DNA of 64,000 nt, from NCBI GenBank assembly GCA_965220075.1, contig OZ244806.1:1302001-1366000 (forward strand), in the 5' to 3' direction. How positions within the stretch are numbered: position 1 is the first letter of the stretch; each line of letters begins with the position of its first letter. Shown here one piece after another: positions 43,815 through 52,391 of this stretch. A program made the translations under genes and the position numbers. The stretch is from G965220075 sp965220075 (GTDB taxonomy: Bacteria; Chloroflexota; UBA11872). Below the pieces are notes generated by a model that was not told where the DNA came from, searched no databases, and saw only the letters and a program-made list of their open reading frames with translations.

Positions 43815-45014
43815 TGGAGACCTTTGCGTAACTGCGACCTGCACCGCTTCGGGGGTGGGATCGGAGCCAAATGGCGGCCGGCGGCGGCGGCCTCGCCCTC
43901 GTGTCGGAGGTTCGCCGGGCGTTTTCGTGGGGTTCCCCCGCTGCGTGGGCGCACGGATCCCCGGTTAGCCACCGGTCAGCGCCTGCAAGCGGCTCGCGCG
44001 CCGCAGGTTGTAGGCCAGGCATTTGAGCCACAACTCCACCGCGTTCCGCGCCAGCCCCAGGTAGCGCACCGTCCGGTACCGGTAGCTCCGCTTCAACGTC
44101 CCAAAGACGTGCTCCACCGGCGCCCGCACCTTCCCGATCAGCGCATTGCGCCGCTGCTGCCAGTACGGCAGCCCGCGCTGGTGCTTGTGCGAGCGGTGCA
44201 TGATCCGGTCGTTGATCCCCTGTGCCTGCAAGCGCCGCCGGCGGGCCTTGGACTCGTAGGCCTTGTCCGCGTAGACCGCCCGCTCGTCCCCGCTGATCAA
44301 CGTGTCCGCCACCTCGCTTTCGTTCACGTGCGCCGGCGTCAGCAGCGCCCGCCGGCCGGATCAGCCCCGACGCCGCATCGACGCCCAGGTGCGCCTTGTA
44401 GCCGAAGTGGGCGCGCCCACCTTTGCGCGTCCAGGTCGCGTCGGGGTCCGTCGCGCTGCCCGCCCCCGGCCCCTCGTCCATCGACGGCCGCCGCGCCTGC
44501 GCCGCCACCAGCGTCGCGTCCAGCAGCGTGCCCGCCTTGACCAGCCAGCCAGCCGGCCGCGTCCAACTGCCGGGTCACCTCCGCGAACAGGCGCGCGCCC
44601 AGGCCGTGCGTGGCCAGCGCGGTCCGAAAGCGGCTGATCGTCGAGTGGTCGGGCACCGGGTCCTGCAGGCCCAGTCCGACGAAGCGCCGGAACGACAGCC
44701 GGTCCCAGAGCGCCGCCTCGATCTCGGGGTCGGAGGCGTTGTACCACTGCTGCAGCAGGAGCACCTTCACCACCAGCAGTGGCGGGTAGCTCGGCCGGCC
44801 CTCGGGCGCGGCATAGATGTCGCGGACGACGCCGCGAGTCGGTCCCAGTCCACGACCTCGTGGAGCTGGTCCAGCCGCGCGTTGCGCCCCACCTGCGGCG
44901 GCAACCACGCGTCCATGAACGAGGCGTCCCCTACCTGTCGATGCATCGGCCAACTCCACCAGAATCCTGCCGTCCCCACAGTGGCCTCACCACGCAGTTA
45001 TGCAAAGGTCTCCA
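43815..45014 (-). mobile_element. Insertion sequence, IS5-superfamily type, with 24-bp-class terminal inverted repeats
   Basis: The ends TGGAGACCTTTGCGTAACTG (43815 onwards) and its near-complement ending at 45014 (TGGAGACCTTTGCATAACTG when read inward) are inverted repeats with one mismatch over 20 bases. The element is about 1.2 kb and carries one leftward, frame-broken transposase. Flanking bases show no clear target duplication. It interrupts an ABC ATPase fragment at its left side, and its right end lies directly before the ribosome site of the cupin gene. Confidence 0.85.
43965..44946 (-). pseudogene. IS5-type transposase, multiply frameshifted
   Basis: The protein is recognisable across three frames: MHRQVGDASFMDAWLPPQVG at the start (ATG 44946), then LLVVKVLLLQQWYNASDPEI and DHSTISRFRTALATHGLG, then a third frame with HFGYKAHLGVDAASGLI (catalytic-region segment) and finally VYADKAYESKARRRRLQAQG to VEHVFGTLKRSYRYRTVRYL. 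The order is that of an IS5-family DDE transposase. At least three frame changes prevent a single product, so the element is inactive unless complemented in trans. Confidence 0.85.
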
Positions 45015-45025
45015 GGGGAGGAGAA

Positions 45026-45376
45026 ATGGATTACATAAAGCTACAGAACCTGACGCCCTTTGACTTCATGGGATTAGCGATTCGAGATGCTGATCTGAAG
45101 TCCCTAACCTCAGCCTCTGTCGCGCTAATCAATGTGCCGCCTGGCGTTTCGCACGCCAGGTCCAAATCTAACAAGAGTGATAAGCTGTACATATGCCTTT
45201 GTGGGAATCTGGTGTTTACCATTGATGAGACTCAAGTAGAGGTTGAGCCCTTTGGTCTTCTGGTAGTTTCAAAGGGTGAGTGGTTCGAATACGGAAACCA
45301 ATGTGATGGCACTGCCTCGATGCTTCTTGTCCATGTCCCTCCGTTTGACTTGAACAGCGAGGAATCCGATACGTGA
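45026..45376 (+). CDS. Small cupin-domain protein
   Basis: A 116-aa protein. ATG 45026 is preceded by AGGGGAGGAG, a strong ribosome site that begins at the right end of the IS. The sequence is a single cupin-like jelly roll: VALINVPPGVSHARSKSNKS, LYICLCGNLVFTIDETQVEV and GLLVVSKGEWFEYGNQCDG. The His count is low (one His in the first cupin motif), so metal binding is uncertain; many small cupins of this type are sensor or sugar-binding domains. GC is lower than the island average. Whether the IS end supplies its promoter is an open question. Confidence 0.65.
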   Translation: MDYIKLQNLTPFDFMGLAIRDADLKSLTSASVALINVPPGVSHARSKSNKSDKLYICLCGNLVFTIDETQVEVEPFGLLVVSKGEWFEYGNQCDGTASMLLVHVPPFDLNSEESDT

Positions 45377-45467
45377 TCGACACGGGACAATAGTGCGTGA
45401 GCAACGGGGCTCGACGGGTTCAGAGAGCTCCCAATCACATCTCGAAAGCAGCATTGACTACGATCAG

Positions 45468-45593
45468 CAAATGCCCACCAGACTGGACACGATCAAGAGC
45501 CCTATTGGTGAGATGCGCGTGGATATGCAACCAGATCGATTGTTATACAATCAACGAAAAGGTCGATCAATTGGGTTTCAACTGGTGGTCTAA
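45468..45593 (+). pseudogene. Possible remnant of a GNAT gene
   Basis: The short frame contains MRVDMQPDRLLYNQRKGRSI, resembling the MSVDLQPDCMFVNQ and GRKIG segments of the acetyltransferase at 46.3 kb on the opposite strand. It lacks the rest of that domain. The match is short, so the assignment is weak. Confidence 0.25.
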
Positions 45594-45606
45594 CAGGAGG
45601 ATATGT

Positions 45607-46077
45607 GTGGCGATGACGACTTTACAGTTTGTGGTCAACGTTCAGTGTGCGGTGGTAAAGGATGGACGATACTTGATGATCCTGAGGGGAGACTATGTGG
45701 AACATGCCCCTGGTGTCTTGGCGTTCCCTGGTGGCAAGACCGAAATCGATGACGGTCCAGCCGATGTCCTAGAGACGACAGCCGTGCGCGAGGTCCTGGA
45801 AGAAACAGGTGTGCGCGTATCCCGAGATCTACGATATGTTCGAAGCAAGACTTTCGGTATTACCGGTGGCTCAAATGCGGTGGATATCCTTTTCCTCGGG
45901 GAGCACGAGTCGGGCGAGGCGACCATCTTAGATTCGCGGGAAGTTGCGGATATCCGATGGATGACCACAGAGGAGATACGTCTGGATCCGAGAACGCCTC
46001 CATGGCTGAAGGTGAGCATCGAGCAGGCGGAGAGTGTGCGGCGGTCAGGTAGAAGGCTGGAGCCGAGGTTCGGCTGA
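45607..46077 (+). CDS. Nudix hydrolase-like protein
   Basis: A 156-aa protein. GTG 45607 is chosen because AGGAGG lies six bases upstream; ATG 45613 is the alternative. The sequence CAVVKDGRYLMILRGDYVEH, FPGGKTEIDD and AVREVLEETGVRVSRDLRYV contains the Nudix box REVLEETG, but the segment between the GG of the box and REVLEE is not of canonical spacing. Nudix proteins hydrolyse nucleoside diphosphates linked to another moiety, often as housecleaning enzymes. The C-terminus SGRRLEPRFG is short. It lies in a low-GC patch with the cupin and a GNAT gene, so the block may have been acquired together. Confidence 0.8.
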   Translation: MAMTTLQFVVNVQCAVVKDGRYLMILRGDYVEHAPGVLAFPGGKTEIDDGPADVLETTAVREVLEETGVRVSRDLRYVRSKTFGITGGSNAVDILFLGEHESGEATILDSREVADIRWMTTEEIRLDPRTPPWLKVSIEQAESVRRSGRRLEPRFG

Positions 46078-46265
46078 CGGGCAATTGGGAATGTGGGCGG
46101 CACAGATCGGAAGTCCAGGCAGACCCGGGGCTGCTGACCCAGGCAGGCCCACAATTCGGCAGCGTCACGTCGTCTTGGACGAATCCGCGAGCGTCGGCCG
46201 AATCGGTGTCCTATGGCTACGGGAGGTCCAAACGTAAGTACCGGACGGTCGTCGGATCCTTGCTT

Positions 46266-46715
46266 CTAAGGAGGACGCTCTACATGTTTCATTAGAAAGT
46301 GGGTGTCGGTATTGTTCGTGATCGTGAATCCCAGCCTCTTGTAGAACGTCAGCGCCCTAACGTTCACTTTCAGGACTTTAAGCCTGACCAGCAATCCGAG
46401 ATCAGCCGCCTGCCTCATGATCATCTTCATACACATCCGACCAATTTTACGGCCTTGATAATCCGGCAGAATATATACCTGATTGACAAACATACAATCC
46501 GGCTGGAGATCGACTGACATGATTCCAACATCTTCGCCGTCCATCTCGATGATGCGGAAGTCCTGTTCCCGGAATCGTCGGCCGTGAAGCTGCCTTTGCT
46601 GGTCTTCGTTCCAGCCCCATGCTAGCTCCACGTACTCTTTCATGGTTGCTCGCTTCACTTGGTAGGCGAACTCTTCGTCGTGCTGATTAGCCTTCCTTAG
46701 CTTTAGGCTTTCCAT
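46266..46715 (-). CDS. GNAT family N-acetyltransferase
   Basis: A 149-aa protein starting at ATG 46715 with AAGGG upstream. It is essentially one GNAT domain: KLRKANQHDEEFAYQVKRAT, FRIIEMDGEDVGIMSVDLQP, VYILPDYQGRKIGRMCMKMI (motif A with Q-G-R-K-I-G, matching R/Q-x-x-G-x-G/A) and LKVLKVNVRALTFYKRLGF (motif B). The final FTITNNTDTHFLMKHVERPP is typical of GNATs acting on small amines. It would acetylate an amine from acetyl-CoA. It is low in GC, reads leftward and is followed by the complete IS5-like element. Confidence 0.88.
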   Translation of the reverse strand: MESLKLRKANQHDEEFAYQVKRATMKEYVELAWGWNEDQQRQLHGRRFREQDFRIIEMDGEDVGIMSVDLQPDCMFVNQVYILPDYQGRKIGRMCMKMIMRQAADLGLLVRLKVLKVNVRALTFYKRLGFTITNNTDTHFLMKHVERPP

Positions 46716-46878
46716 GTCCAGCCCTTCCCGGTTACGAATTCTCTAGAATACCGGCGCTAGCTACTGATAATGTCCACACGAGCTGAGTTGTCAGGCAGCG
46801 CGGCTTACTGCCGCGTCACGCAAGTCCGCGGTCCAAGAGTATAGCAAGTCGTCATTGTGATTGCCCATCGGGCTGACG

Positions 46879-46882
46879 CTAG
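46879..46882 (+). other. CTAG target duplication, left side of the complete IS5-like element
   Basis: CTAG flanks the element end GAAAGCTCTGAATAACC and recurs at 48040-48043 beyond the other end, giving a 4-bp target-site duplication. Confidence 0.7.
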
Positions 46883-48039
46883 GAAAGCTCTGAATAACCG
46901 GGGCGCCAGCGGTGCGGAGCAGCGGCAAGGTGCCTGGGAGTGTCGGGTGGACGGCGTTGCGGGGCTGGGGCCGCCGCCAAGCGGCGGTGCAGGCCGCGCA
47001 CGCCCCCGCGCGGGGCACAACTCGCCCGCTCACGCAGGCGCGGCGCGCTCCGCCAGCAGCAGATTCGCCAGACCAAAGAGGAGACACAGGCGGTTGCGGT
47101 TTTTGGCCAAGCCGCGGTAGCGCACCTTGGCATAGCCGAAGTGACGCTTCACGTACAGAAAGGGATGCTCGACCTTCGCCCGGGTCGGGGCCTTGCGCCG
47201 CTCCGCCTGGGCGGCGCTGCCGGGCGCCAAGCGCCGCCGCTGCCCCGGCCGCCGCGCCAACTGCCAGTTCATGGCCCGGCCCCGGTGCTCCGGGCGCCGC
47301 GCCACGCCCTGATAGCCCGCGCCCCCCCACCATGGAGCAACGCCGGCACCTGCGTCACATCCGCCACGTTCGCCGCCGTCGTCGCCACGCTGTGCACCAG
47401 GCCCGTCTGCGCATCCACCCCAATGTGGGACTTCATCCCGAAGTACCACTGGTTCCCCTTCTTCACCTGATGCATCTCCGGGTCCCGCTGCTGGGCGTAG
47501 TTCTTCGTTGACGCTGGGGCGTCGATGATGGTCGCGTCCACGATCGTGCTTTCCCGCAGCCGCACGCCCCGCGTCGCCAGATGCCGGGTGATCTCGGCCA
47601 GCAGCACCGCGCCCAGGGCATGCTGCTCCAGCAGGTGCCGGAAGTTGAGGATCGTCGTCTCATCGGGCCGCGGGTCCCGCGCCGCGAGGCCCACGCAGCG
47701 CTGCACCGCCGCGCTGTCGTAGAGCGCGTCCTCCATCGCCGGGTCGCTGAGGCTATAGAACAGCTGCACGGAATGAATTCGCAGCAGCATGGCCAGCGGA
47801 TAGGGCGGCCGCCCACGCGCGCCGGTGGGGTACACCGGGCGGAGGCGCGCTTCCAGCCGCCGCCACGGAAGCAAGCCGTCCATCTGCTGCAGAAACTGCG
47901 CCCGTCGCGTTTGGCGCTTCTGCCCGTCGTACTCCACATCGGCGAATGATCGCTGTGGCTGCATCGCGTTTCCTCACCGGGCGCCGGTTGCCCACGAGCA
48001 TAGGCTCTGCCGCGGCCGCCAGACTTATTCAGACCATCC
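46883..48039 (-). mobile_element. Complete IS5-like element (1157 bp), transposase leftward
   Basis: The ends GAAAGCTCTGAATAACCGGG and (read inward) GGATGGTCTGAATAAGTCTG share TCTGAATAA and GGCG in register, 16 of 23 positions. CTAG flanks both sides. The element encodes one transposase with a frameshift at a G7 run. A truncated sibling lies at 40026-40490. Size, inverted repeats and CTAG duplications fit the IS5 family. Confidence 0.9.
47030..47964 (-). pseudogene. IS5-like transposase, frameshifted at a homopolymer
   Basis: From ATG 47964 the protein reads MQPQRSFADVEYDGQKRQTR to VTQVPALLHGG, then continues in another frame with GYQGVARRPEHRGRAMNWQL and VEHPFLYVKRHFGYAKVRYR to a normal C-terminus. 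The switch is at seven consecutive G residues (minus strand, near 47330); removing one restores a continuous frame with HGGGAGYQGV. The IS5 catalytic region is otherwise complete, with SHIGVDAQTGLVHS and KVEHPFLYVKRH segments. It could be a programmed frameshift site or a simple indel. Confidence 0.85.
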
Positions 48040-48210
48040 CTAGCGTTCCTTCCGAAGTTCCTTCAGGATCGGGGGTCTATTCGTCGCCTCGCTCAACTGC
48101 CGGCGGGCTTGCGACCGCAACACCCAGAGATTGCTTCGCCCTTCGCTGACTGCCCGCCAGGATCTCACTATGCTATCGCGGCAAGTCCCTAGGTCCCCGA
48201 GTCCCGCCCT

Positions 48211-50222
48211 GTGACGCCATCGACTGCCAGCCCAGTGAGCGCGACCCGCGCAGCCCTCGTTCGGCTGCTCAGCGCTGGCCCGGCACGTGTCTCGCTCGAC
48301 GGCGGCGTGCTGCGCTTCGGGGACGCCGAGGGCGCGCCTGTTGGCGGAATTGACAGCATCGAGACGCGCCGCTCGTGGTTCTGGACGCGACTGACCGTGC
48401 GCGAGGCCGGCGGCGCCGAGCGCGCTATCGGCGGGCTCGCCCGCAACGAGGCTGAGCGGCTCGTCGAGGCGGTACGCGCGGACGCCGCCCGCGTCGCCGG
48501 GACGCTGGCGCCGGAACTCACACAACTCAGCGACCGATTGAACCGTCTCCACGCGGGTAGCCGCTATGCGCGGGAGTCTCAGAGCAGCGGGCTCCAGGCG
48601 GACATCGCGAGCACCGTGGAGTGTGGAAATGGCGCCCTGACGCGAGCCCACCTGCCCGCGCAGGCGGCCGAGGCGCTGGCACGCATCGCGCCGGTCGCGC
48701 GCATCGAGGTGTACGAGGCGGTGAGGGAGGCGGCGAACGCTCGCTTCGTCGCTGCCGTCGCGCCCGCCGTGGCCCGAGCGGCCCAGGGCGTGCTCTCCTC
48801 GCCGCCGACTGCCGAGCAGGCGGCGGCGATCGCCACGGACGAGGACGCGACCCTGGTGCTCGCCGGTGCGGGCACGGGCAAGACCGCCGTGATCACCGAC
48901 AAGATCGCCCACCTCGTCCGCAACCGGGGCGCCCCGCCACGCGAGATCCTCGTGCTCGCCTTCAACCGCAAGGCTGCCGAGGAGATCCGCGAGCGCCTTC
49001 CGGACGACCTCGCCGGCGCCCACGTCGCCACCTTCCACTCCTTTGGGCGTCGCGTCGTCGCCGACGTCGAAGTCGCTCCGACGCTCTCAAAGCTGGCGGA
49101 AGACGAGGCGATGCTGATCGTGGTCATCGATCGCATCCTCGTCGACCTGCTCGGCGACCCACGGCAGAGCCGGGTGGTCACGGACTTCATCACGCGCCAC
49201 CGCACGGACTACCGCTCGCACTTCGACTTCAACACCCCCGGCGAGTACTACGACCACGTCCGCCGATCCGAGCTGCGGACGCTGAGCGGCGATCTGGTCA
49301 AGAGCTTCGAGGAACTGGAGATCGCGAACTTCCTGACCCTGAACGGCGTCAGCTTTGTCTACGAGCAGCCCCATCCGGTCGAGACCGCCACCCCGTGGCA
49401 TCGCCAGTACCGGCCGGACTTCTACCTCCCGGACCACGACATCTACATCGAACACCTCGCCCTGGACCGGCAGGGCCGCCCGCCCAAGGGGTGGGATGGG
49501 TACGCCGAGGGCGTCGGGTGGAAGCGCGACATCCACCAGCGGTACGGGACGAGGCTGATCGAGACATACAGCTGGCAGCAGCGCGAAGGCGTGCTTCGCC
49601 GGAGACTGCACGAGCAGCTCGAGAAGGCGGGCGTCACATTCGAGCGCGTCCCAATCCGGACGCTGCTCCTAGACCTGGGACGCTGGCTGATCTCATGGCT
49701 GGCGCAGCTCATAGCGACGTTCCTGAACCACGTTAAGGCCAGCGGCATCTCCGCCGACACGCTCCGTGAGCGTGCGCGTGACTCGGGTGATCGCACCCGC
49801 GGCGAGGCGTTCCTCGACCTCTTCGAGCAGGTCTGCTCGCGCTACGACCGGCTGCTGGGACGGAGAGAAGGACTTCCACGACCTGATCAACCACGCCGCG
49901 GCGCACATCCGCAACGGTCGCTGGGAGTCTCCGTACCGCTACGTGCTGGTGGACGAGTTCCAGGACATCTCGGCGGGCCGTATGGCGCTGCTCCAGGCCA
50001 TCAAGGGCCCCGGCGTCGCCTACTTCCTCGTGGGCGACGACTGGCAATCGATCTACCGCTTCGCCGGCAGTGACGTTGCCCTCGTGCGCGAGTGCGGGCG
50101 CTACCTCGGGCACGTACGGGAGCGGGCGCTCAGCCGCACCTTGCGCTTCGCGCGCGGCATCATGGAACCCTCGACCGCTTTCGTGGTGCGCAACCCAGCA
50201 CAGACGCAGCGCATGCTACGCC
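48211..50222 (+). pseudogene. Helicase IV-like superfamily 1 helicase, frameshifted and 3'-truncated
   Basis: From GTG 48211: an N-terminal domain with EAERLVEAVRADAARVAGTL, Walker A VLAGAGTGKTAVITD (near residue 215-230), VLAFNRKAAEEIRERL, then an inserted segment of the helicase IV kind (YRPDFYLPDHDIYIEHLALD). A frame change near 49860 interrupts; motif II and later motifs continue in the other frame (YVLVDEFQDISAG, VGDDWQSIYRFAGSD, LSRTLRFARGIM). At 50233 the coding sequence is replaced by the second mobile module, so motifs IV-VI are lost. Both changes should abolish activity. The leftmost codons overlap a 13-base match to the tRNA-Leu 3' half. Confidence 0.85.
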
Positions 50223-50373
50223 CGGCCGAGGGCGTGACGCGCGAACCCGCAATGCCGCCCGAGCCATCGACCGCGACCGGCGTCCAGGTGAACGCGGCCG
50301 AGCCTTTGGACGGCCTGGATCCCGACCCGCGCATGGGCGCGTGACCCGCGCACGCGAAGGGCCACCCATTCGG

Positions 50374-50520
50374 ATGAGCCTTCGGATGATGTTGCGCGAG
50401 GTGGCTCGAAAGGCGTTTCGAATGGCGAAAGCGCCCGGCGCGAACGTCGGGACCGTGCATTGGCCTCGGGCCAAACCTGATCGAAGAGGCCCAACGTTTC
50501 GCATGCCCCGCGAATTGTGA
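50374..50520 (+). CDS. Conserved small basic protein, module copy B
   Basis: A 48-codon frame opening MSLRMMLREVARKAFRMAKA and closing FRMPREL. It corresponds to 26898-27056 in copy A, with an in-frame 12-base deletion and many substitutions that keep start, frame and stop. It is a basic, helix-prone peptide lying 23 bases upstream of the conserved hairpin. Confidence 0.45.
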   Translation: MSLRMMLREVARKAFRMAKAPGANVGTVHWPRAKPDRRGPTFRMPREL

Positions 50521-50543
50521 CCGTTTCGCTTCGTGGAACTGTT

Positions 50544-50597
50544 AACCCGTAACCCCAGTCCTCGTTCTCTGCAATCCTCGTCCTGGGGTTACGGGTT
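50544..50597 (+). repeat. Perfect 15-bp stem hairpin, copy B
   Basis: AACCCGTAACCCCAG (50544-50558) pairs with CTGGGGTTACGGGTT (50583-50597) around a 24-nt loop. Stem identity with copy A is complete while the loop has diverged, which implies selection on the structure. Confidence 0.8.
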
Positions 50598-50605
50598 CTT
50601 CCGTG

Positions 50606-50837
50606 AACCGAGCCCTGGCAGTTCCGGCGACTGCACCATGCCCACGACCCCTGGCGTTCCCAATCGTTCAGCTGTCGACTCCCGCCGGGTCTGAGCCATC
50701 CCAATTCCGGCGACTGCACCATGCCAACAACCCCTGGCGTTCCCAATCCTTGCGCTGTCGATTCCCGTTGGGTCCGAGCCCTGGCAGATCCAGCGTCTGT
50801 GCCATGCTCCAGGTCCCTGGTATCCCCCAAGTACGTG
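50606..50837 (+). repeat. Tandem array of 83-bp repeats, three units (copy B)
   Basis: Landmark ATG positions 50638, 50721 and 50804 are exactly 83 bp apart: two full units and a partial third that ends at the replication-relaxation start codon. The first and last units match the flanking units of copy A, so the four missing units were lost from, or gained in, the middle. Confidence 0.88.
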
Positions 50838-51725
50838 ATGCGGGTCCGGGTCGGGTCCCGGCAGCTCCAGGTCCTGCGCCTGCTCTACACCCACCGGCTG
50901 CTGACTGCCGCCCAGATCCAGGCCCTGGCCTTTGAGACCGCCACGCGGCGCGCCTGCGAGATCTGCCTGCAGCGGCTGCATCGTCGTGGCTGGGTGGTGC
51001 GGGCCGAGCCCCTGCACGGCGGGAGACGCAGCGGCTACGTCTATGGCCTCTCCGCCCAGGGGGCAGAAGCGCTGGCGACGTTTGCCGGGATCCTGCTGGC
51101 CGACATCCCGACCGTGGCCGGCCCCGAGGCGCTCGAGGCGCGTTTCGTGAATCATCAACTGGCGGTGAACCGGTGCCTGCTGGCGGTGCGGCAGGCTTGT
51201 CGCGCCCATCCGGAGGCCGCTCTGCGTGAGTGGACGGCCGATCCGCACGCGCGGGTGCGCTACCAGGTGGGGCGAACCTGGCGGACGGTGCATCCCGACG
51301 CCGTAGCCGAGATCGAAGTGAACGGCCGAATACAGTGGATGTATCTGGAGATCGATCGGGGAACGGCGGAGCTGCGGCGCTATGGGCTGAAGCTGCGGCG
51401 AGATGCGCGTTTCTACCTGTCGGGCAGTTGGCGGCGCGAATACGAGCGGTTTCCGGAGGTGTGGATCGTGACGGCCCATCGGCCGCGGGTGCGGCGGATG
51501 CTGGCGGAGGTTGAGGACGCAGTGCGGAGCTTCAGCCGGGCCGAGCATGACGCAGTGGTGGCCGGGCTTGTGGTGGCGGTGACATGGGAAACGGCGTTCC
51601 TGGCAGATCCGAGCGGTGCCGTGTGGACGCCCATATTCGCTGCCGACCAGCGGAAGTCGCTGCTGCCGCTCGGTGGCGCCTCCGGCGCCAGCCCCTCGGT
51701 GGCGGGCGGCTCGTCCAAGCCCTGA
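50838..51725 (+). CDS. Replication-relaxation-type protein, intact copy B
   Basis: A 295-aa protein. It starts MRVRVGSRQLQVLRLLYTHR, a winged-helix region that continues through EICLQRLHRRGWVVRAEPLH and YVYGLSAQGAEALATFAGIL, followed by FVNHQLAVNRCLLAVRQACR and the EIDRGTAELRRYGLKLRRDA core. It is nearly identical to the broken copy at 27.7 kb and shares the same core with the diverged gene at 25.7 kb. The family is linked to plasmid transfer and replication in Gram-positive and Chloroflexota elements and probably binds or opens DNA at the neighbouring hairpin or 83-bp repeats. The function within this module is inferred from position. Confidence 0.7.
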   Translation: MRVRVGSRQLQVLRLLYTHRLLTAAQIQALAFETATRRACEICLQRLHRRGWVVRAEPLHGGRRSGYVYGLSAQGAEALATFAGILLADIPTVAGPEALEARFVNHQLAVNRCLLAVRQACRAHPEAALREWTADPHARVRYQVGRTWRTVHPDAVAEIEVNGRIQWMYLEIDRGTAELRRYGLKLRRDARFYLSGSWRREYERFPEVWIVTAHRPRVRRMLAEVEDAVRSFSRAEHDAVVAGLVVAVTWETAFLADPSGAVWTPIFAADQRKSLLPLGGASGASPSVAGGSSKP

Positions 51726-52330
51726 CTTCCGTCCAGTGGACCCTCGACCACCCAGCCGCGGAAATCCGCTTGCTACACGGGGATGCCGACGGTGTCACCG
51801 GACAGGCCTTGGTGTGGATCGGCAGGGACCCTGGACGGCTGGATCGCCGTAGCGCGGTCGCTTGGGTTGCCGCGCTGATTAGCCGGTGCTGGTGACAACT
51901 ATTGACGCGGTGCGAGCTGAGCGCTCAGAGTCGATTGCCCTCCCCGACCAGGACGGCATCCCGCTGCCTTCGGCAGTGCTAGTCCGCCACGCGGAGCACG
52001 GCTACGGCCAGGGCTCCGATGTCCCTAGGTGCGCCGCTGCACGTCGCAGCCATCGCGCCGAAGACGACGCGTGCCGTGGCACTGGTCATCGCGCCCAGTA
52101 TCGAGAAACTCTGCCCTCCGTGGCTCGACAACCAGGTGCTTTCCACCGACAAACCGATGGCCCGAGCCGACTCCGACCGGGCCGAGATCTGTCGAGGAAT
52201 TCTGGCTGCCATGGGCGTGGCCGTCGACATCGGCAGCGCAATCCGGTCCCGGTGGGTCCTCGGTGAAACGCGGCATATGGCCGCCCGCAGTGGCATCGCC
52301 AAAGGGTGAGGCCATAAGCTGCTCGGCTTT
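51726..52330. other. Conserved spacer of module copy B
   Basis: About 600 bases matching 28610-29215 of copy A. The rightward frame 52019-52309 shares LHVAAIAPKTTRAVALVIAP with copy A but ends differently, and there is a leftward open frame over the same DNA. No confident gene is called. Confidence 0.4.
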
Positions 52331-52340
52331 TGATTCGTCG

Positions 52341-52376
52341 AATATGTCGGTGCTTGTTGATATCTGCCGACATATC
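52341..52376 (+). promoter_or_regulatory. Probable AbiE operator, copy B
   Basis: AATATGTCGG (52341-52350) and CCGACATATC (52367-52376) form an inverted repeat of nine paired bases, 15 bases before the AbiEi ATG, equivalent to the operator of copy A. Confidence 0.6.
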
Positions 52377-52391
52377 CGCGAGAATTGCAGC

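Noticed and set aside
43299..44540. Single rightward gene of 413 codons
   Set aside because: The frame joins glycosyltransferase antisense, an ABC fragment and IS antisense sequence; only the ABC stretch is meaningful.
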